Positions 38,397 through 48,224 of a stretch of DNA of 64,000 nt are shown piece by piece (position 1 is the stretch's first letter; every line of letters starts with the position of its first letter). Below the pieces are notes generated by a model. It was not told the DNA's origin, did no database searches, and saw only the letters and a list, made by a program, of their open reading frames with translations. The position numbers were made by a program, and so were the translations under genes. Location of the stretch: positions 124,001 to 188,000 of the forward strand of contig NZ_QEWQ01000004.1 of assembly GCF_003121845.1 (NCBI RefSeq). The letters run 5' to 3'. This DNA comes from Ignatzschineria ureiclastica. GTDB taxonomy: Bacteria > Pseudomonadota > Gammaproteobacteria > Cardiobacteriales > Wohlfahrtiimonadaceae.

Positions 38397-39542
38397 TTAT
38401 CTGCCATTAAATGAGGCATTGAGGAGATAGCTTTTTCCTAAGCGAGGTGCATATTCTCTAATACGTTCCATTTCTGAGGGGACTTGAACCACTTGTTGTA
38501 CCATATTGACGACACATTGATCGAGTGCATCATTGCCACTACTGCGGTAAACGCCCACTCGTAATGGGGATTCAAAGATCATTACAGCCACTGTAATAGG
38601 GAAGTTCTTTCCTTTAATATAGCGCTCATAACACTCATTAGAAGCGAGTGAGATATTATATTCCTGCCGGCGAAGTTGATTCGTAGCCGCATTGAGAATA
38701 TTGGTGCTCATTGCTCGGGCTTTTGCTTCCTCTTTCTGTTTCGCTTCTTGCTCTAAAATAGCCTCATCAATAGGAGGATCGATAAAGGTTGTGATCAATG
38801 TGACAGGTTGATCATTGGCAAATTGAGCTTCTTCATCGATCAGCGCCTCTTCAGGAGAGGCTTCTGCTTCGGCGATCTCTTCTTCGACAACTTCCGGTTG
38901 CTCAGGTTCGGCAGGATTATATTTTTGCAAATACTCAAAAAACTCAGGAGAGTAGTAGGTGGGCGCTTCCTCATCAGCCGGCGCATCTTTCCACTCTTGA
39001 TCTAAAAACGGCGTATCCGCTAACAGCGCTACGGCATTCTCAACCATTTTTTGGTAAGGATCTTCTTCTGTCGTAATGGTTCGGCGATATTCCCCCTCTT
39101 TGCGAGGTGGGAGAATATTATCACGAATCATATTGGCGCTTTCGGTCAGATTTTGTCGATAACTCGGCGCTTGAGGCTCTGATTCTTCTTCTGTTTCAGC
39201 AGGCTCTTCGCCACTCTCATCAGTAACTTCTTCCTCTTGATCATCAGAATCTTCCTCTTCTATTGCCTCAGGTGGGGCTTCTGTCATTTCTTCGCCTGTT
39301 TCTGCGCTAGACTGATCTTCGTTTGCTTCTTCCGGTAGAGTAAGATCTATTTCCATAGTCTCTTCCACTGCTTGTGTTTCCTCAGGCAGTGCCGGGAGAA
39401 AGTTTACTTGAATGGTTTCAGGTTCAGCGAGATAAGTATCAATACGCGTCTTTTCATCTTTTAAGAGCAGATAGCCGATACCGCTGTGTAGTAGCAACAC
39501 GAGCAGAAGTGCAATAAGGTAAGGGCGATAGCTTTTAAACAT
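38397..39542 (-). CDS. TonB/TolA-like envelope protein with acidic linker
   Basis: A 381-residue protein with one N-terminal membrane anchor (residues about 8-27), an extremely Glu/Asp-rich linker (about 55-130), a second acidic stretch (about 210-245), a helical segment (about 262-295) and a C-terminal domain from about 300. The latter resembles TonB/TolA C-terminal folds (FPITVAVMIFE, YRSSGNDALDQCVV, VPSEM) and has two cysteines that could pair. TonB linkers are usually Pro/Lys rich, so the acidic linker is odd. No exbBD or tolQR is nearby. Probably spans the periplasm; partner unknown. Confidence 0.65.
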   Translation of the reverse strand: MFKSYRPYLIALLLVLLLHSGIGYLLLKDEKTRIDTYLAEPETIQVNFLPALPEETQAVEETMEIDLTLPEEANEDQSSAETGEEMTEAPPEAIEEEDSDDQEEEVTDESGEEPAETEEESEPQAPSYRQNLTESANMIRDNILPPRKEGEYRRTITTEEDPYQKMVENAVALLADTPFLDQEWKDAPADEEAPTYYSPEFFEYLQKYNPAEPEQPEVVEEEIAEAEASPEEALIDEEAQFANDQPVTLITTFIDPPIDEAILEQEAKQKEEAKARAMSTNILNAATNQLRRQEYNISLASNECYERYIKGKNFPITVAVMIFESPLRVGVYRSSGNDALDQCVVNMVQQVVQVPSEMERIREYAPRLGKSYLLNASFNGR

Positions 39543-39635
39543 AGTTGTGATGGATGACCGAAATGTAGAAGAATAAGTGTCGAGCGCAATGTAGTGAAAA
39601 GTAACTAAATGTTTTATTTCAATAAAGTGATTATT

Positions 39636-40232
39636 TTACGATACTTTTGCCTTTTCGATAAGATATATCAGCGGGGGATGATTCTGTTGATTGATAAATT
39701 GCTCTTGTAAGACGTGAAATTGCCGTTGATCTAATTTCGAGAGATATTTCTCTAAATGATATTTTTCAACCTTTCCCGCAGGATGACCGGGATAGAGAGC
39801 AATCAGCATTGTGCCATTGGGAGCTAATAATTGTAATCCCACTTTAATGCTCTCTAAGGTTGTATGAGCTTGTGTGGTAATCGTTTTATCCCCTTTGGGC
39901 AGATAGCCGAGATTATAGATAATGAAATCAATAGGTTCGGTAATATAGCGTGCAAATTGTGTATGGCTATCGCAGATCAGGGTTATTTCGGGGCGATCTT
40001 CTTGAGGTTGATTGAAAATCGGTTGCAGACGATCCCGACTACGTTCGACTGCTTCTTTTTGAATATCAAAAGCATAGATAGCACCTTTAGGACCTAGTTG
40101 TTTGATAATTTTTTCAGTATCAAAACCATTGCCGAGTGTTGCATCAATGACTCGAGAATTAGGCGTAATTAATGCCTGTAAATGACGCTCAATAATCGGG
40201 TGAATGGCATTGAGATAGCGGTAACGAGCCAT
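39636..40232 (-). CDS. MnmM/YtqB-type class I methyltransferase
   Basis: A 198-residue class I methyltransferase. The SAM-binding motif is VIDATLGNGFDTE, followed by YAFDIQ, and the family signature NLGYLPKGDK is present. It matches the YtqB (MnmM) group, which methylates 5-aminomethyl-2-thiouridine in the tRNA wobble position in some bacteria; older annotations call it rRNA methylase. The start is the ATG preceded by AAAGGATTTTT. Solitary, between the TonB-like gene and panB. Confidence 0.75.
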   Translation of the reverse strand: MARYRYLNAIHPIIERHLQALITPNSRVIDATLGNGFDTEKIIKQLGPKGAIYAFDIQKEAVERSRDRLQPIFNQPQEDRPEITLICDSHTQFARYITEPIDFIIYNLGYLPKGDKTITTQAHTTLESIKVGLQLLAPNGTMLIALYPGHPAGKVEKYHLEKYLSKLDQRQFHVLQEQFINQQNHPPLIYLIEKAKVS

Positions 40233-40405
40233 AAAAATCCTTTTAATAAACGAGAGAAAGGGAACCTCATTATAATAATCAAATTAATCTTATTGAGGGA
40301 GTATAATACCTGAGTTGAATGAAGATCATTCTATGATTTTGTTAGGAAGATCTTATATGATAACCACAATTTGTTACATTCCGAATGATAATGGAGAAAA
40401 ATACG

Positions 40406-41218
40406 ATGCGTAAATTAAGAATCACTGATCTACAAAAAATGAAAGATCAAGGTGAGAAAATTACGATGTTAACTTGCTATGATGCGACTTTTGCTAAAGA
40501 GATGAATTGTGCCGGAATCGATACGATTTTAATCGGTGATTCGCTCGGAATGGTGGTACAGGGACACACTTCGACATTGCCGGTCACATTAGATGAGATG
40601 GTGTATCACACTGAAAATGTGGTTCGTGCTAATGAGCGCGCGTTTATCGTGGCAGATCTTCCATTTGGTACCTATGAAGCTTCTAAACGGGAAGCATTTC
40701 ACGCTGCCTCTGAATTGATGAAAGCCGGTGCAGAGATGGTTAAAATCGAGGGCGGTGTAGAGGTTGCAGTGATTACCGCATTTCTCACAGAGCGAGGGAT
40801 TCCGGTTTGTGCGCATATTGGTTTAAGACCGCAAGCGGTGAATATTATGGGGGGCTATAAGGTTCAAGGCCGGGAATTGCAGATGGCCGCACAGCTTATC
40901 GAAGAAGCAAGAGCGCATCAAAATGCAGGAGCGCAACTATTGGTTGTAGAATGTGTGCCGACTGAAGTGGGTGAGGCATTAGCAACAGCGCTCTGTATTC
41001 CGGTGATTGGTATTGGTGCTGGTAATATGACCGATGGGCAAGTATTAGTGATGCACGATATGCTTGGATTGAGTAGTGACGTAGCACCGAAGTTTGTTAA
41101 AAACTTCTTAGCTGTGGCTACTGAAGCAGGTAATGGCTCTATTCACGGGGCTTTTACGCAATATATTCGTGAAGTAAAATCAGGGGCTTTCCCAGATGAA
41201 GCTCACAGCTTTTCATAA
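40406..41218 (+). CDS. panB: 3-methyl-2-oxobutanoate hydroxymethyltransferase
   Basis: PanB, 270 residues from the ATG at 40406 (preceded by TGGAGA), first step of pantothenate synthesis from ketoisovalerate. Motifs MLTCYDATFAKEMNCAGID, IGDSLGMVVQGH and AHIGLRPQ are intact. The frame extends seven residues upstream to 40385 without a good signal. panC follows 149 bp downstream in the same direction; panD is not in the window. Confidence 0.95.
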   Translation: MRKLRITDLQKMKDQGEKITMLTCYDATFAKEMNCAGIDTILIGDSLGMVVQGHTSTLPVTLDEMVYHTENVVRANERAFIVADLPFGTYEASKREAFHAASELMKAGAEMVKIEGGVEVAVITAFLTERGIPVCAHIGLRPQAVNIMGGYKVQGRELQMAAQLIEEARAHQNAGAQLLVVECVPTEVGEALATALCIPVIGIGAGNMTDGQVLVMHDMLGLSSDVAPKFVKNFLAVATEAGNGSIHGAFTQYIREVKSGAFPDEAHSFS

Positions 41219-41367
41219 ATAATAGGTTTAAACAATTTTAAATCGCTTTCAACGACTTCAAACAATATTACCTCGTTAACGATTGTATGAAGCGTAGGAA
41301 AGAACAGAAAAGATTCAAAAATTAAAAAATAAAAAGACTCAAAAAGATCTAAAGAGAGTAAAGCACT

Positions 41368-42222
41368 ATGGAAATTTTACGGAGTATTGAAGCGGTACGG
41401 GAATGGCGACAAAAGCAAGCCACAGTGGCTTTTGTTCCGACAATGGGGAATCTGCACGCAGGTCATATCTCGCTTGTAAAAGAAGCGAAGAAGCATTCAG
41501 AGAATGTGATCGTTTCGATTTTTGTAAATCCCTTACAATTTGGTCCGGGAGAAGATTTAGAGAGTTATCCGCGCACATTAGCAGAAGATCAAGCAAAATT
41601 GGAAGCAGAGGGGGTTTCTGCACTTTTCTTACCGACAGAATCGATGCTCTATGAAGATGAACCTTTCTTAGTTGTACCTCCTAAATCATTGATTCAGGAT
41701 CTTTGTGGTAAAAGCCGACCAGGTCATTTTGAGGGCGTTGCAACGGTAGTGAGTAAATTTTTCAATATTGTGGAGCCCACTTATGCTTGTTTTGGCCGGA
41801 AAGATTATCAGCAATTAAAAGTCATTGAAGCGATGGTGAAAGCGCTCAATTTTAATATTCAGATTATTCCTGTTGCGATTGAGCGTGAAGTTTCAGGCTT
41901 AGCATTATCAAGTCGTAATGGTTATCTAACAGAAGCAGAGAAGCGCGAAGCGGTAAAGCTCTCGCAGACATTACAAACGATGGCACAAGAGATCAAAGAG
42001 ACAGCTCAAGCAGATCGTATTAGCGGAATCTATTATCGAGATTTAGAGAAGAGAATGTCTGCCAAACTCAATGGCGCAGGCTTTGAAGTAGATTATCTAA
42101 CGATTCGCACTCAAGATCGACTTGAAGAAGCACAAGAGAATGACCGAGAATTAGTGATCTTAGCCGCTGCTAAATTGGGTAAACCAAGATTATTGGATAA
42201 CCTAGAGGTTTCATTGCCTTGA
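41368..42222 (+). CDS. panC: Pantothenate synthetase
   Basis: PanC, 284 residues, condenses pantoate and beta-alanine with ATP. Visible motifs: FVPTMGNLHAGHISLV (HIGH-like), IFVNPLQFGPGEDLESYPRT, FGRKDYQQL and LSSRNGYL. The length matches the family. AAAGAGAG precedes the start. Second gene of panBC and ends in a strong terminator. Confidence 0.96.
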   Translation: MEILRSIEAVREWRQKQATVAFVPTMGNLHAGHISLVKEAKKHSENVIVSIFVNPLQFGPGEDLESYPRTLAEDQAKLEAEGVSALFLPTESMLYEDEPFLVVPPKSLIQDLCGKSRPGHFEGVATVVSKFFNIVEPTYACFGRKDYQQLKVIEAMVKALNFNIQIIPVAIEREVSGLALSSRNGYLTEAEKREAVKLSQTLQTMAQEIKETAQADRISGIYYRDLEKRMSAKLNGAGFEVDYLTIRTQDRLEEAQENDRELVILAAAKLGKPRLLDNLEVSLP

Positions 42223-42275
42223 TGGATGGTTCTCAGTAATTGAAATATCACTCTGCAAGGAGATTATAATATCCG

Positions 42276-42315
42276 CGCCTTATTGATTTTATGCAAAATT
42301 GATAAGGCGTTTTTT
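42276..42315 (+). terminator. Terminator after panC
   Basis: CGCCTTAT...ATAAGGCG stem extended by an inner TTTT/AAAA pairing, followed by six T residues. Confidence 0.85.
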
Positions 42316-42345
42316 GTAGCTTTTTGATTTGATCTGTGCGTTATG

Positions 42346-42482
42346 TATAGTAAATTTGGTTTAAGAAAACATAAAACTATACTAAACAACACTTGCAAGA
42401 TGCCGGATAGAACAGCTTCCTTACTTGTTACAATTGATGCGCCGGCATTTCAATAAGCTTATTTTGAACCGACATTACTATA
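42346..42482 (+). mobile_element. MITE-like element, copy c (137 bp, short form)
   Basis: Ends TATAGTAAATTTGGTTTAAG and TTTTGAACCGACATTACTATA with the standard core. Between panC and the his promoter. Confidence 0.85.
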
Positions 42483-42600
42483 TCTCTGAAATATTCGCTA
42501 TAGAGTTTTCTACAGCAAGGTAACTTAATGAATTAATAATAGATTATTAGTCCCTGATTCTTGCTATGAATTTTCATTTTTTTGGTAAATAGTTGATTTT

Positions 42601-42630
42601 TTGTTTGCGTTCATCGTTAATTTGTAATAC
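42601..42630 (+). promoter_or_regulatory. Candidate promoter of the his cluster
   Basis: TTGTTT (42601-42606), an 18-bp spacer and TAATAC (42625-42630), about 55 bp before hisG. Moderate match. Confidence 0.45.
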
Positions 42631-42631
42631 T

Positions 42632-42649
42632 GTACTATCTCAGTAGTAC
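42632..42649 (+). promoter_or_regulatory. TrpR-like palindromic operator before hisG
   Basis: GTACTATCTCAGTAGTAC has 6-bp arms GTACTA/TAGTAC identical to those of the E. coli TrpR operator, and the same total length, but a different centre. It would overlap the transcription start of the his cluster, a repressing position. The cognate regulator is not in the window. Confidence 0.5.
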
Positions 42650-42685
42650 AAAAAAGAATAATGACCAAGGAAAGGATCGAGGAAT

Positions 42686-43579
42686 ATGAAAAATCAGCGC
42701 TTGAAAATAGCCATTCAGAAATCAGGGCGTTTAAGTGATGCATCGTTAGCACTACTCGCGCAGAGTGGGTTAAAAATCAATGTGACTAAAGATAAATTAA
42801 TCGCTCACGTTGAAAATATGCCGATTGATATTCTACGAGTGCGGGATGACGATATTCCGGGATTAGTCTTTGATGGTGTGGTGGATTTAGGGGTTGTTGG
42901 GCAAAATGTTTTAGAAGAGACAGCGCTCGGGCGAAAGAGTTCTATTGATTCGCTCTATAAAGTCTTGCAGATTCTACCCTTTGGTGGTTGCCGGCTTTCA
43001 TTAGCAGTTCCTCAAAATTGGCAATATCAAGGTGTTGCCGATTTTACCGATATGCGAATTGCCACTTCATTTCCGAATCTTTTAGCCCGCTATTTGCAAG
43101 AACAGGGAATTCGTTTTAAAAGCTCACTTTTGACCGGCTCTGTGGAAGTGGCACCTCGGGCAGGATTAGCCGATGCGATCTGTGACTTAGTCTCTTCAGG
43201 GGCAACGTTAGAAGCGAATGGTCTTAAAGAGGTGGAAGTGATCTTTCAATCAAAAGCGTGCCTTATTCAAACCTCTGCACCTTTAGATTCTGAAAAACAG
43301 GCTTTAATCAATAAGTTAATGCCTCGTATTCAGAGCGTTATTCAAGCTGAAGAGTCGAAATATATTATGCTTCACGCGCCGAAAGATCGGTTAGATGAGA
43401 TTACCGCACTACTGCCGGGCGCTGAAAATCCTACTATTTTACCGCTTGCGACCGATGCCTCTCGTGTGGCGATTCACGTTGTGAGTAGTGAAACGCTCTT
43501 TTGGGAGACGATGGAAGCACTCAAAGGGAAAGGGGCAAGCTCTATTCTCGTATTACCCATTGAGAAGATGATGGCTTGA
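42686..43579 (+). CDS. hisG: ATP phosphoribosyltransferase (long form)
   Basis: HisG, 297 residues, the first and feedback-regulated step of histidine synthesis. It begins [16 protein letters not shown] and includes [12 protein letters not shown] and the PRPP-binding-type [18 protein letters not shown]. The C-terminal ~75 residues form the histidine-binding regulatory domain, so HisZ is not needed. A strong ribosome-binding site (AAGGAAAGGATCGAGG) precedes the ATG. First gene of a seven-gene cluster. Confidence 0.96.
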   Translation: MKNQRLKIAIQKSGRLSDASLALLAQSGLKINVTKDKLIAHVENMPIDILRVRDDDIPGLVFDGVVDLGVVGQNVLEETALGRKSSIDSLYKVLQILPFGGCRLSLAVPQNWQYQGVADFTDMRIATSFPNLLARYLQEQGIRFKSSLLTGSVEVAPRAGLADAICDLVSSGATLEANGLKEVEVIFQSKACLIQTSAPLDSEKQALINKLMPRIQSVIQAEESKYIMLHAPKDRLDEITALLPGAENPTILPLATDASRVAIHVVSSETLFWETMEALKGKGASSILVLPIEKMMA

Positions 43580-43668
43580 GATTCAGCGCCGGAATAGGAT
43601 TGGAACAATAGGATTGTAGTCATAGGATTGCAGTGCAAAATAGTTGGCTAAACAATGAGGTAAGATTC

Positions 43669-44985
43669 GTGAAAGGTGAGATGGATTGTCTGATTTGGCA
43701 AGATTTAAGTGAAGAGGAACGGCGGGAAGCGTTAGAGCGTCCGACACAGAAAGCCGGTGACAATATTCAGCAAATTGTGGCCGACATTGGCAGAGAGATT
43801 GCCGGAAAAGGGGATCAAGCGATTTTGGCGCTTACTGAGCGATTCGATGGCGTACGATTATCCCAACTTTTAGTTAGTGAAGCCCAAATTTCAGAGGCTG
43901 AAGCAAGGCTCGGTCACGATTTTAAAGAAGCTATTGAGCAAGCGTATCAAAATATTGAGCGCTTTCATCTAGCACAACAAGTGAATGATATTGTGGTGGA
44001 GACAATGCCGGGAATTACCTGTGAAGTCACCACAAGAGCGATCGATTCTGTGGGGCTCTATATTCCGGGTGGTTCAGCACCGCTCTTCTCAACTGTGATG
44101 ATGTTAGCGATTCCGGCGCAGATTGCCGGTTGCCGGGAGATTGTACTTGCATCGCCCCCGCCGATTGCCGATGAGATTCTCTATACTGCAAAGCGCTGTG
44201 GCGTGACGAAAATTTATCAGATGGGCGGTGCACAGGCAATTTTTGCCTTGGGATTAGGTACGGAGTCTATCCCTAAAGTCGATAAGATATTTGGGCCGGG
44301 AAATAGCTTTGTTACAGAAGCGAAGAAGCAGGTGAGTATGATGGCCGGTGGCGCGTCTATTGATATGCCAGCAGGTCCGTCAGAGGTGTTAGTGATTGCC
44401 GATCAAGAAGCCAATCCTGATTTTGTCGCCTCAGATCTTCTATCCCAAGCAGAACACGGCGCGGATTCACAAGTGATTTTAGTTACGCCGGATGAGGCCT
44501 TGATTCCGCGGGTAATGGAAGCGATCAAAGTCCAATTACAACAGCTTTCGAGAGCTGAAACGGCGCAGAAATCCCTGTCGCAAAGTCGCGCGATTATTGT
44601 GTCCGATTTGAGCGAAGCGGTTACGGTGAGTAATGCTTATGCGCCCGAACATCTGATTATTCAGACAGTAAATCCACGAGCCTTATTACCGGCTATTCGC
44701 CACGCAGGTTCCGTATTTTTAGGCGCATATTCCCCTGAATCGATGGGCGATTATGCCTCAGGCACGAATCACGTATTACCCACTTATGGCTATGCTAAGA
44801 CCTACTCAAGTTTAGGGTTAGCTGATTTCAGCAAGCGTATGACTGTGCAGACCTTAACCCAAAAAGGTTTTGAAGCGCTTGGACCTACAGTGGCTCTCTT
44901 AGCAGAGAGAGAACAATTGGATGCCCATAAATTAGCAGTGGAAGTTCGACTACAAGCGTTAGCAGATGCCGGTAATAATCAGTGA
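43669..44985 (+). CDS. hisD: Histidinol dehydrogenase
   Basis: HisD, about 438 residues, oxidises histidinol to histidine in two NAD-dependent steps. Clear motifs: [61 protein letters not shown] and the zinc/catalytic-region [15 protein letters not shown] prefer the GTG at 43669, eight bases after GAGG and aligning with E. coli HisD; GTG 43633 and ATG 43681 are alternatives. 89 bp after hisG. Confidence 0.95.
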   Translation: MKGEMDCLIWQDLSEEERREALERPTQKAGDNIQQIVADIGREIAGKGDQAILALTERFDGVRLSQLLVSEAQISEAEARLGHDFKEAIEQAYQNIERFHLAQQVNDIVVETMPGITCEVTTRAIDSVGLYIPGGSAPLFSTVMMLAIPAQIAGCREIVLASPPPIADEILYTAKRCGVTKIYQMGGAQAIFALGLGTESIPKVDKIFGPGNSFVTEAKKQVSMMAGGASIDMPAGPSEVLVIADQEANPDFVASDLLSQAEHGADSQVILVTPDEALIPRVMEAIKVQLQQLSRAETAQKSLSQSRAIIVSDLSEAVTVSNAYAPEHLIIQTVNPRALLPAIRHAGSVFLGAYSPESMGDYASGTNHVLPTYGYAKTYSSLGLADFSKRMTVQTLTQKGFEALGPTVALLAEREQLDAHKLAVEVRLQALADAGNNQ

Positions 44986-45086
44986 AACCTGCCAAGTGAA
45001 TCAAATCAGTTAAATGAATCAATAGCATAACATACTAGAATAACAAGCAAAAAATAGGGGACTGAAAAGTCTTAAAAGGGGGAATA

Positions 45087-46241
45087 ATGGAGCAGGTCAA
45101 GGGAATGCAAGAAGTCGATCAAAGGGAAAATAACAGCGGTAATAATAAGGGTAATAGTAAGGGTAATAACAAAGATGCTCAAAATCAGGCGAACATTGAC
45201 ACACTTGCTCGGCGCAGTGTCTTGAACAGTGAGCCTTATATCACAGCACCGAGAGTGCCGGGCGCAATCTATCTAGATGCCAATGAGAATCCTTATGGTC
45301 GGCGTTACTCTCTAACCTTAGAGGCTAATCGCTATCCGGAACCACAACCTACAACACTCATTAATCGTTATGCAAAATTCTTACAAGTTGATCCGAGTGA
45401 GATATTGGTCACATTAGGGGGAGATACCGGGATTGATCTTTTGATTAAAGCTTTTTGTGAGCCGGGGCAAGATCGATTGCTCTACTGCCCCCCCACTTTT
45501 GGAATGTATCAGGTGACCTGTGATCTCTACGGCGTTGAGACGGTAGCTGTTCCTTTGCAAGATGATTTTTCTCTAGACTTACCGGCAATTTTAACGGCGC
45601 TTTCAGATCAGAAAATCAAAATGCTCTTCCTCTGTAGCCCTAATAATCCTACGGCTAATAAGATGAATGCGCCGGAGATGATACAAATTTTAGAAGCGAC
45701 ACGAGATCGCGCGATTGTAGTGGTGGATGAAGCTTATATTGAATTGAGTGAAGCAGAATCGTTTACCCAACAATTGAAAGATTATCCGCACTTAGCGATC
45801 ATTAGAACGCTCTCTAAAGCCTTTGGTTTAGCGGGGATTCGTTGTGGTTTTGTGGTGGCGAATCAGCCTTTAATTGCATTACTTCGCCGAGTAATGAGCC
45901 CTTATCCGATTCCGGTGCCGGTGATTGCGATGGCGGAGATGGCTCTCAGCGATGAGGGTATTGCGCAAATGCAACAAGATCGAGCTACTATTTTAGCGAA
46001 TAAAAAAGTGCTCATCGAAGCATTATCCGCCTGTAATGAAGTGATCAGAATCTACTCAAGTGACACGAACTTTCTCTTAGTGCAATTACGAGATGTAACG
46101 AAAGCGATCAATGCTTTAATTGATCAGAGAATCTTTGTACGACAACAATCTTCATCGCGATTGAATCAGTGTGTTCGAATTTCGGTAGGTTTACCGGAAG
46201 AGAATGAGGCGTTAGTAGCGGTATTAGCCGGCTTGTCATAG
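45087..46241 (+). CDS. hisC: Histidinol-phosphate aminotransferase
   Basis: HisC, 384 residues, PLP enzyme converting imidazole acetol phosphate and glutamate to histidinol phosphate. Motifs: YLDANENPYG, CSPNNPTAN, VVDEAYIEL and the PLP lysine in RTLSKAFGLAGIRCGF. The first ~35 residues are a low-complexity Asn/Gly/Lys extension (repeated GNxKGN units) absent from typical HisC. AAAGGGGG precedes the ATG. 101 bp after hisD. Confidence 0.95.
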   Translation: MEQVKGMQEVDQRENNSGNNKGNSKGNNKDAQNQANIDTLARRSVLNSEPYITAPRVPGAIYLDANENPYGRRYSLTLEANRYPEPQPTTLINRYAKFLQVDPSEILVTLGGDTGIDLLIKAFCEPGQDRLLYCPPTFGMYQVTCDLYGVETVAVPLQDDFSLDLPAILTALSDQKIKMLFLCSPNNPTANKMNAPEMIQILEATRDRAIVVVDEAYIELSEAESFTQQLKDYPHLAIIRTLSKAFGLAGIRCGFVVANQPLIALLRRVMSPYPIPVPVIAMAEMALSDEGIAQMQQDRATILANKKVLIEALSACNEVIRIYSSDTNFLLVQLRDVTKAINALIDQRIFVRQQSSSRLNQCVRISVGLPEENEALVAVLAGLS

Positions 46242-46400
46242 TGCCTGATTGGCAATTGCTAGAATCAGTTTAACGGGGATGGTTATTAGAATGGCTACTA
46301 GAATCGATTGACCTAGAATTGATTCAATCAGAATCGGATTGCTCAAAATCGATTAATCAGAATCAGATTAAAAAATAGAATGATAGAAATGGAATAGACA

Positions 46401-47489
46401 ATGCAAAAAATACTCTTTATTGACCGAGATGGCACATTGATTACCGAACCGCCGGAAGATTTCCAAGTGGATAGTTTGGAGAAATTGATGTTCGAACCCA
46501 ATGTGATTCCGGCACTATTACAGCTACAGAAAGCGGGTTATCGCTTGGTTATGGTCTCGAATCAGGATGGGCTTGGAACGGATAGTTTCCCCAAGGCCGA
46601 TTTTGAGAAACCACATCAGCAAATGCTAGCGCTATTTGCCTCGCAAGGGATTATATTTGATGATGTATTGATCTGTCCTCATTTACCAACTGATCAATGT
46701 GAATGCCGTAAACCTCAAACGGGGCTCGTGAATGAATATTTAACACCGGGGCGAATCGATCGGGCACAAAGCTTTGTGATTGGCGATCGGGAAACAGATC
46801 TACAGTTAGCCGATAATATGGGGATTACCGGCATTCGTTATGATCCGGAGAAGCTCAATTGGCCTCTAATCGTTGAACAGTTAAGCAATCAAGTGGTCAT
46901 TCCGGACAATCGTGTAGCACGTAGCGCATTAGTGACTCGTAATACGAAAGAGACAGCGATTACTATTGAGCTCTTCCTCGATGAAACAGGGGCAAGTACG
47001 ATCAATACCGGCATTCCTTTTTTTGATCATATGTTAGATCAAATCGCTACCCACGGGGGTTTTAGAATGATGGTTGATGTCCAAGGAGATCTAGAGATTG
47101 ATGATCATCATACTGTGGAGGATACGGGGCTTGCATTGGGAGAAGCGCTTAAAATGGCATTAGGAGATAAACGCGGGATTGCCCGATTTGGCTTTGTCTT
47201 GCCGATGGATGAGTGTCGAGCTTTTTGCACGCTTGATCTTTCGGGCAGACCGTATTTAGATTTTTCGGCTACTTTTAATCGGGAGATGATCGGCACTTTT
47301 AGCACAGAGATGACCGGCCACTTCTTCCGCTCGCTCAGTTATGCGCTCGGTTGTACGCTTCACCTAAGTGCAGAGGGTGAAAATACTCACCACAAGGTGG
47401 AGTCACTCTTTAAAGTCTTCGGTCGAACATTGCGTCAAGCCGTTCGGATTGAGGGCGATCAATTACCGAGTTCAAAGGGAGTATTATAA
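46401..47489 (+). CDS. hisB: Bifunctional histidinol-phosphatase/imidazoleglycerol-phosphate dehydratase
   Basis: A 362-residue fused HisB. The N-terminal HAD phosphatase (about 1-165) has the nucleophile motif FIDRDGTL, zinc-loop residues [14 protein letters not shown] and [10 protein letters not shown]. The C-terminal dehydratase (about 170-362) has the manganese-binding histidines in [14 protein letters not shown] and [10 protein letters not shown], plus [12 protein letters not shown]. Fusion of the two is typical of gammaproteobacteria. The stop codon directly abuts the hisA ATG; hisH, normally located here, is missing. Confidence 0.96.
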   Translation: MQKILFIDRDGTLITEPPEDFQVDSLEKLMFEPNVIPALLQLQKAGYRLVMVSNQDGLGTDSFPKADFEKPHQQMLALFASQGIIFDDVLICPHLPTDQCECRKPQTGLVNEYLTPGRIDRAQSFVIGDRETDLQLADNMGITGIRYDPEKLNWPLIVEQLSNQVVIPDNRVARSALVTRNTKETAITIELFLDETGASTINTGIPFFDHMLDQIATHGGFRMMVDVQGDLEIDDHHTVEDTGLALGEALKMALGDKRGIARFGFVLPMDECRAFCTLDLSGRPYLDFSATFNREMIGTFSTEMTGHFFRSLSYALGCTLHLSAEGENTHHKVESLFKVFGRTLRQAVRIEGDQLPSSKGVL

Positions 47490-48224
47490 ATGGAGATTAT
47501 ACCGGCAATTGATCTGATTGATGGCCAAGTTGTGCGCCTTGCTCAAGGAGATTATGCAAGACAAACTACCTTTGATTACTCGCCCATTGCGCAGTTACAA
47601 CATTATGAGAATGAGGGCGCGTCTTATCTTCATCTTGTGGATTTAGATGGTGCGAAAGATCCGGCTCGCCGGCAATTATCGGTCATTGCCGAGATTGTCC
47701 AATCGGTGAGTGCACCCATTCAAGTGGGTGGTGGTATCCGAACAGAAGCGGATATCAAAAATCTACTCAATATCGGTGTTCAGCGTGTTGTGGTGGGGTC
47801 AAAAGCGATTACAGATCCCGATATTGTTACGACTTGGTTTGAGCGATTTGGCGCAGATAAGATTGTATTGGCGCTTGATCTTGTAGTGGAAAATGGTGCA
47901 AAACGAATTGCAATTCACGGCTGGCAATCGTTAAGTGATTTAACTTTAGAAGCTGTGATTGAACAGTACCAACCGTATGGATTGTGCCACGTCTTATCAA
48001 CAGATATTACTCGAGATGGGATGTTAACCGGTTCAAATGTAGCGCTTTATCAGGAGATTTGTCAGCAATATCCCAATATTGCATTTCAAGCTTCTGGCGG
48101 GATTGGTACTTTGATGGATATTAAAGCGCTCAAAACAACAGGCGTTGCCGGCATTATTGTGGGTAGGGCACTATTAGAAGAAAAATTTACCGCCAAGGAG
48201 GCAATATTATGCGCGCGAAAATAA
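47490..48224 (+). CDS. hisA: ProFAR isomerase
   Basis: HisA, 244 residues, a beta/alpha barrel isomerising ProFAR to PRFAR. Phosphate-binding and catalytic motifs: [19 protein letters not shown] (catalytic Asp8), [12 protein letters not shown], and the second catalytic Asp in STDITRDGM. It starts at the base following the hisB stop and overlaps hisF by 16 bp, so translational coupling is likely. Confidence 0.96.
   Translation: MEIIPAIDLIDGQVVRLAQGDYARQTTFDYSPIAQLQHYENEGASYLHLVDLDGAKDPARRQLSVIAEIVQSVSAPIQVGGGIRTEADIKNLLNIGVQRVVVGSKAITDPDIVTTWFERFGADKIVLALDLVVENGAKRIAIHGWQSLSDLTLEAVIEQYQPYGLCHVLSTDITRDGMLTGSNVALYQEICQQYPNIAFQASGGIGTLMDIKALKTTGVAGIIVGRALLEEKFTAKEAILCARK

Noticed and set aside
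42483-42685. Histidine attenuator leader peptide before hisG
   Set aside because: No short frame with a run of His codons and no terminator/antiterminator pair is visible; a palindromic operator is the better candidate.
48190-48209. Alternative HisF start restoring the gate arginine
   Set aside because: AAGGAGG fixes the ATG at 48209, and the missing residue is internal to the conserved MxAKxIIxCLD block, so a different start cannot supply it.
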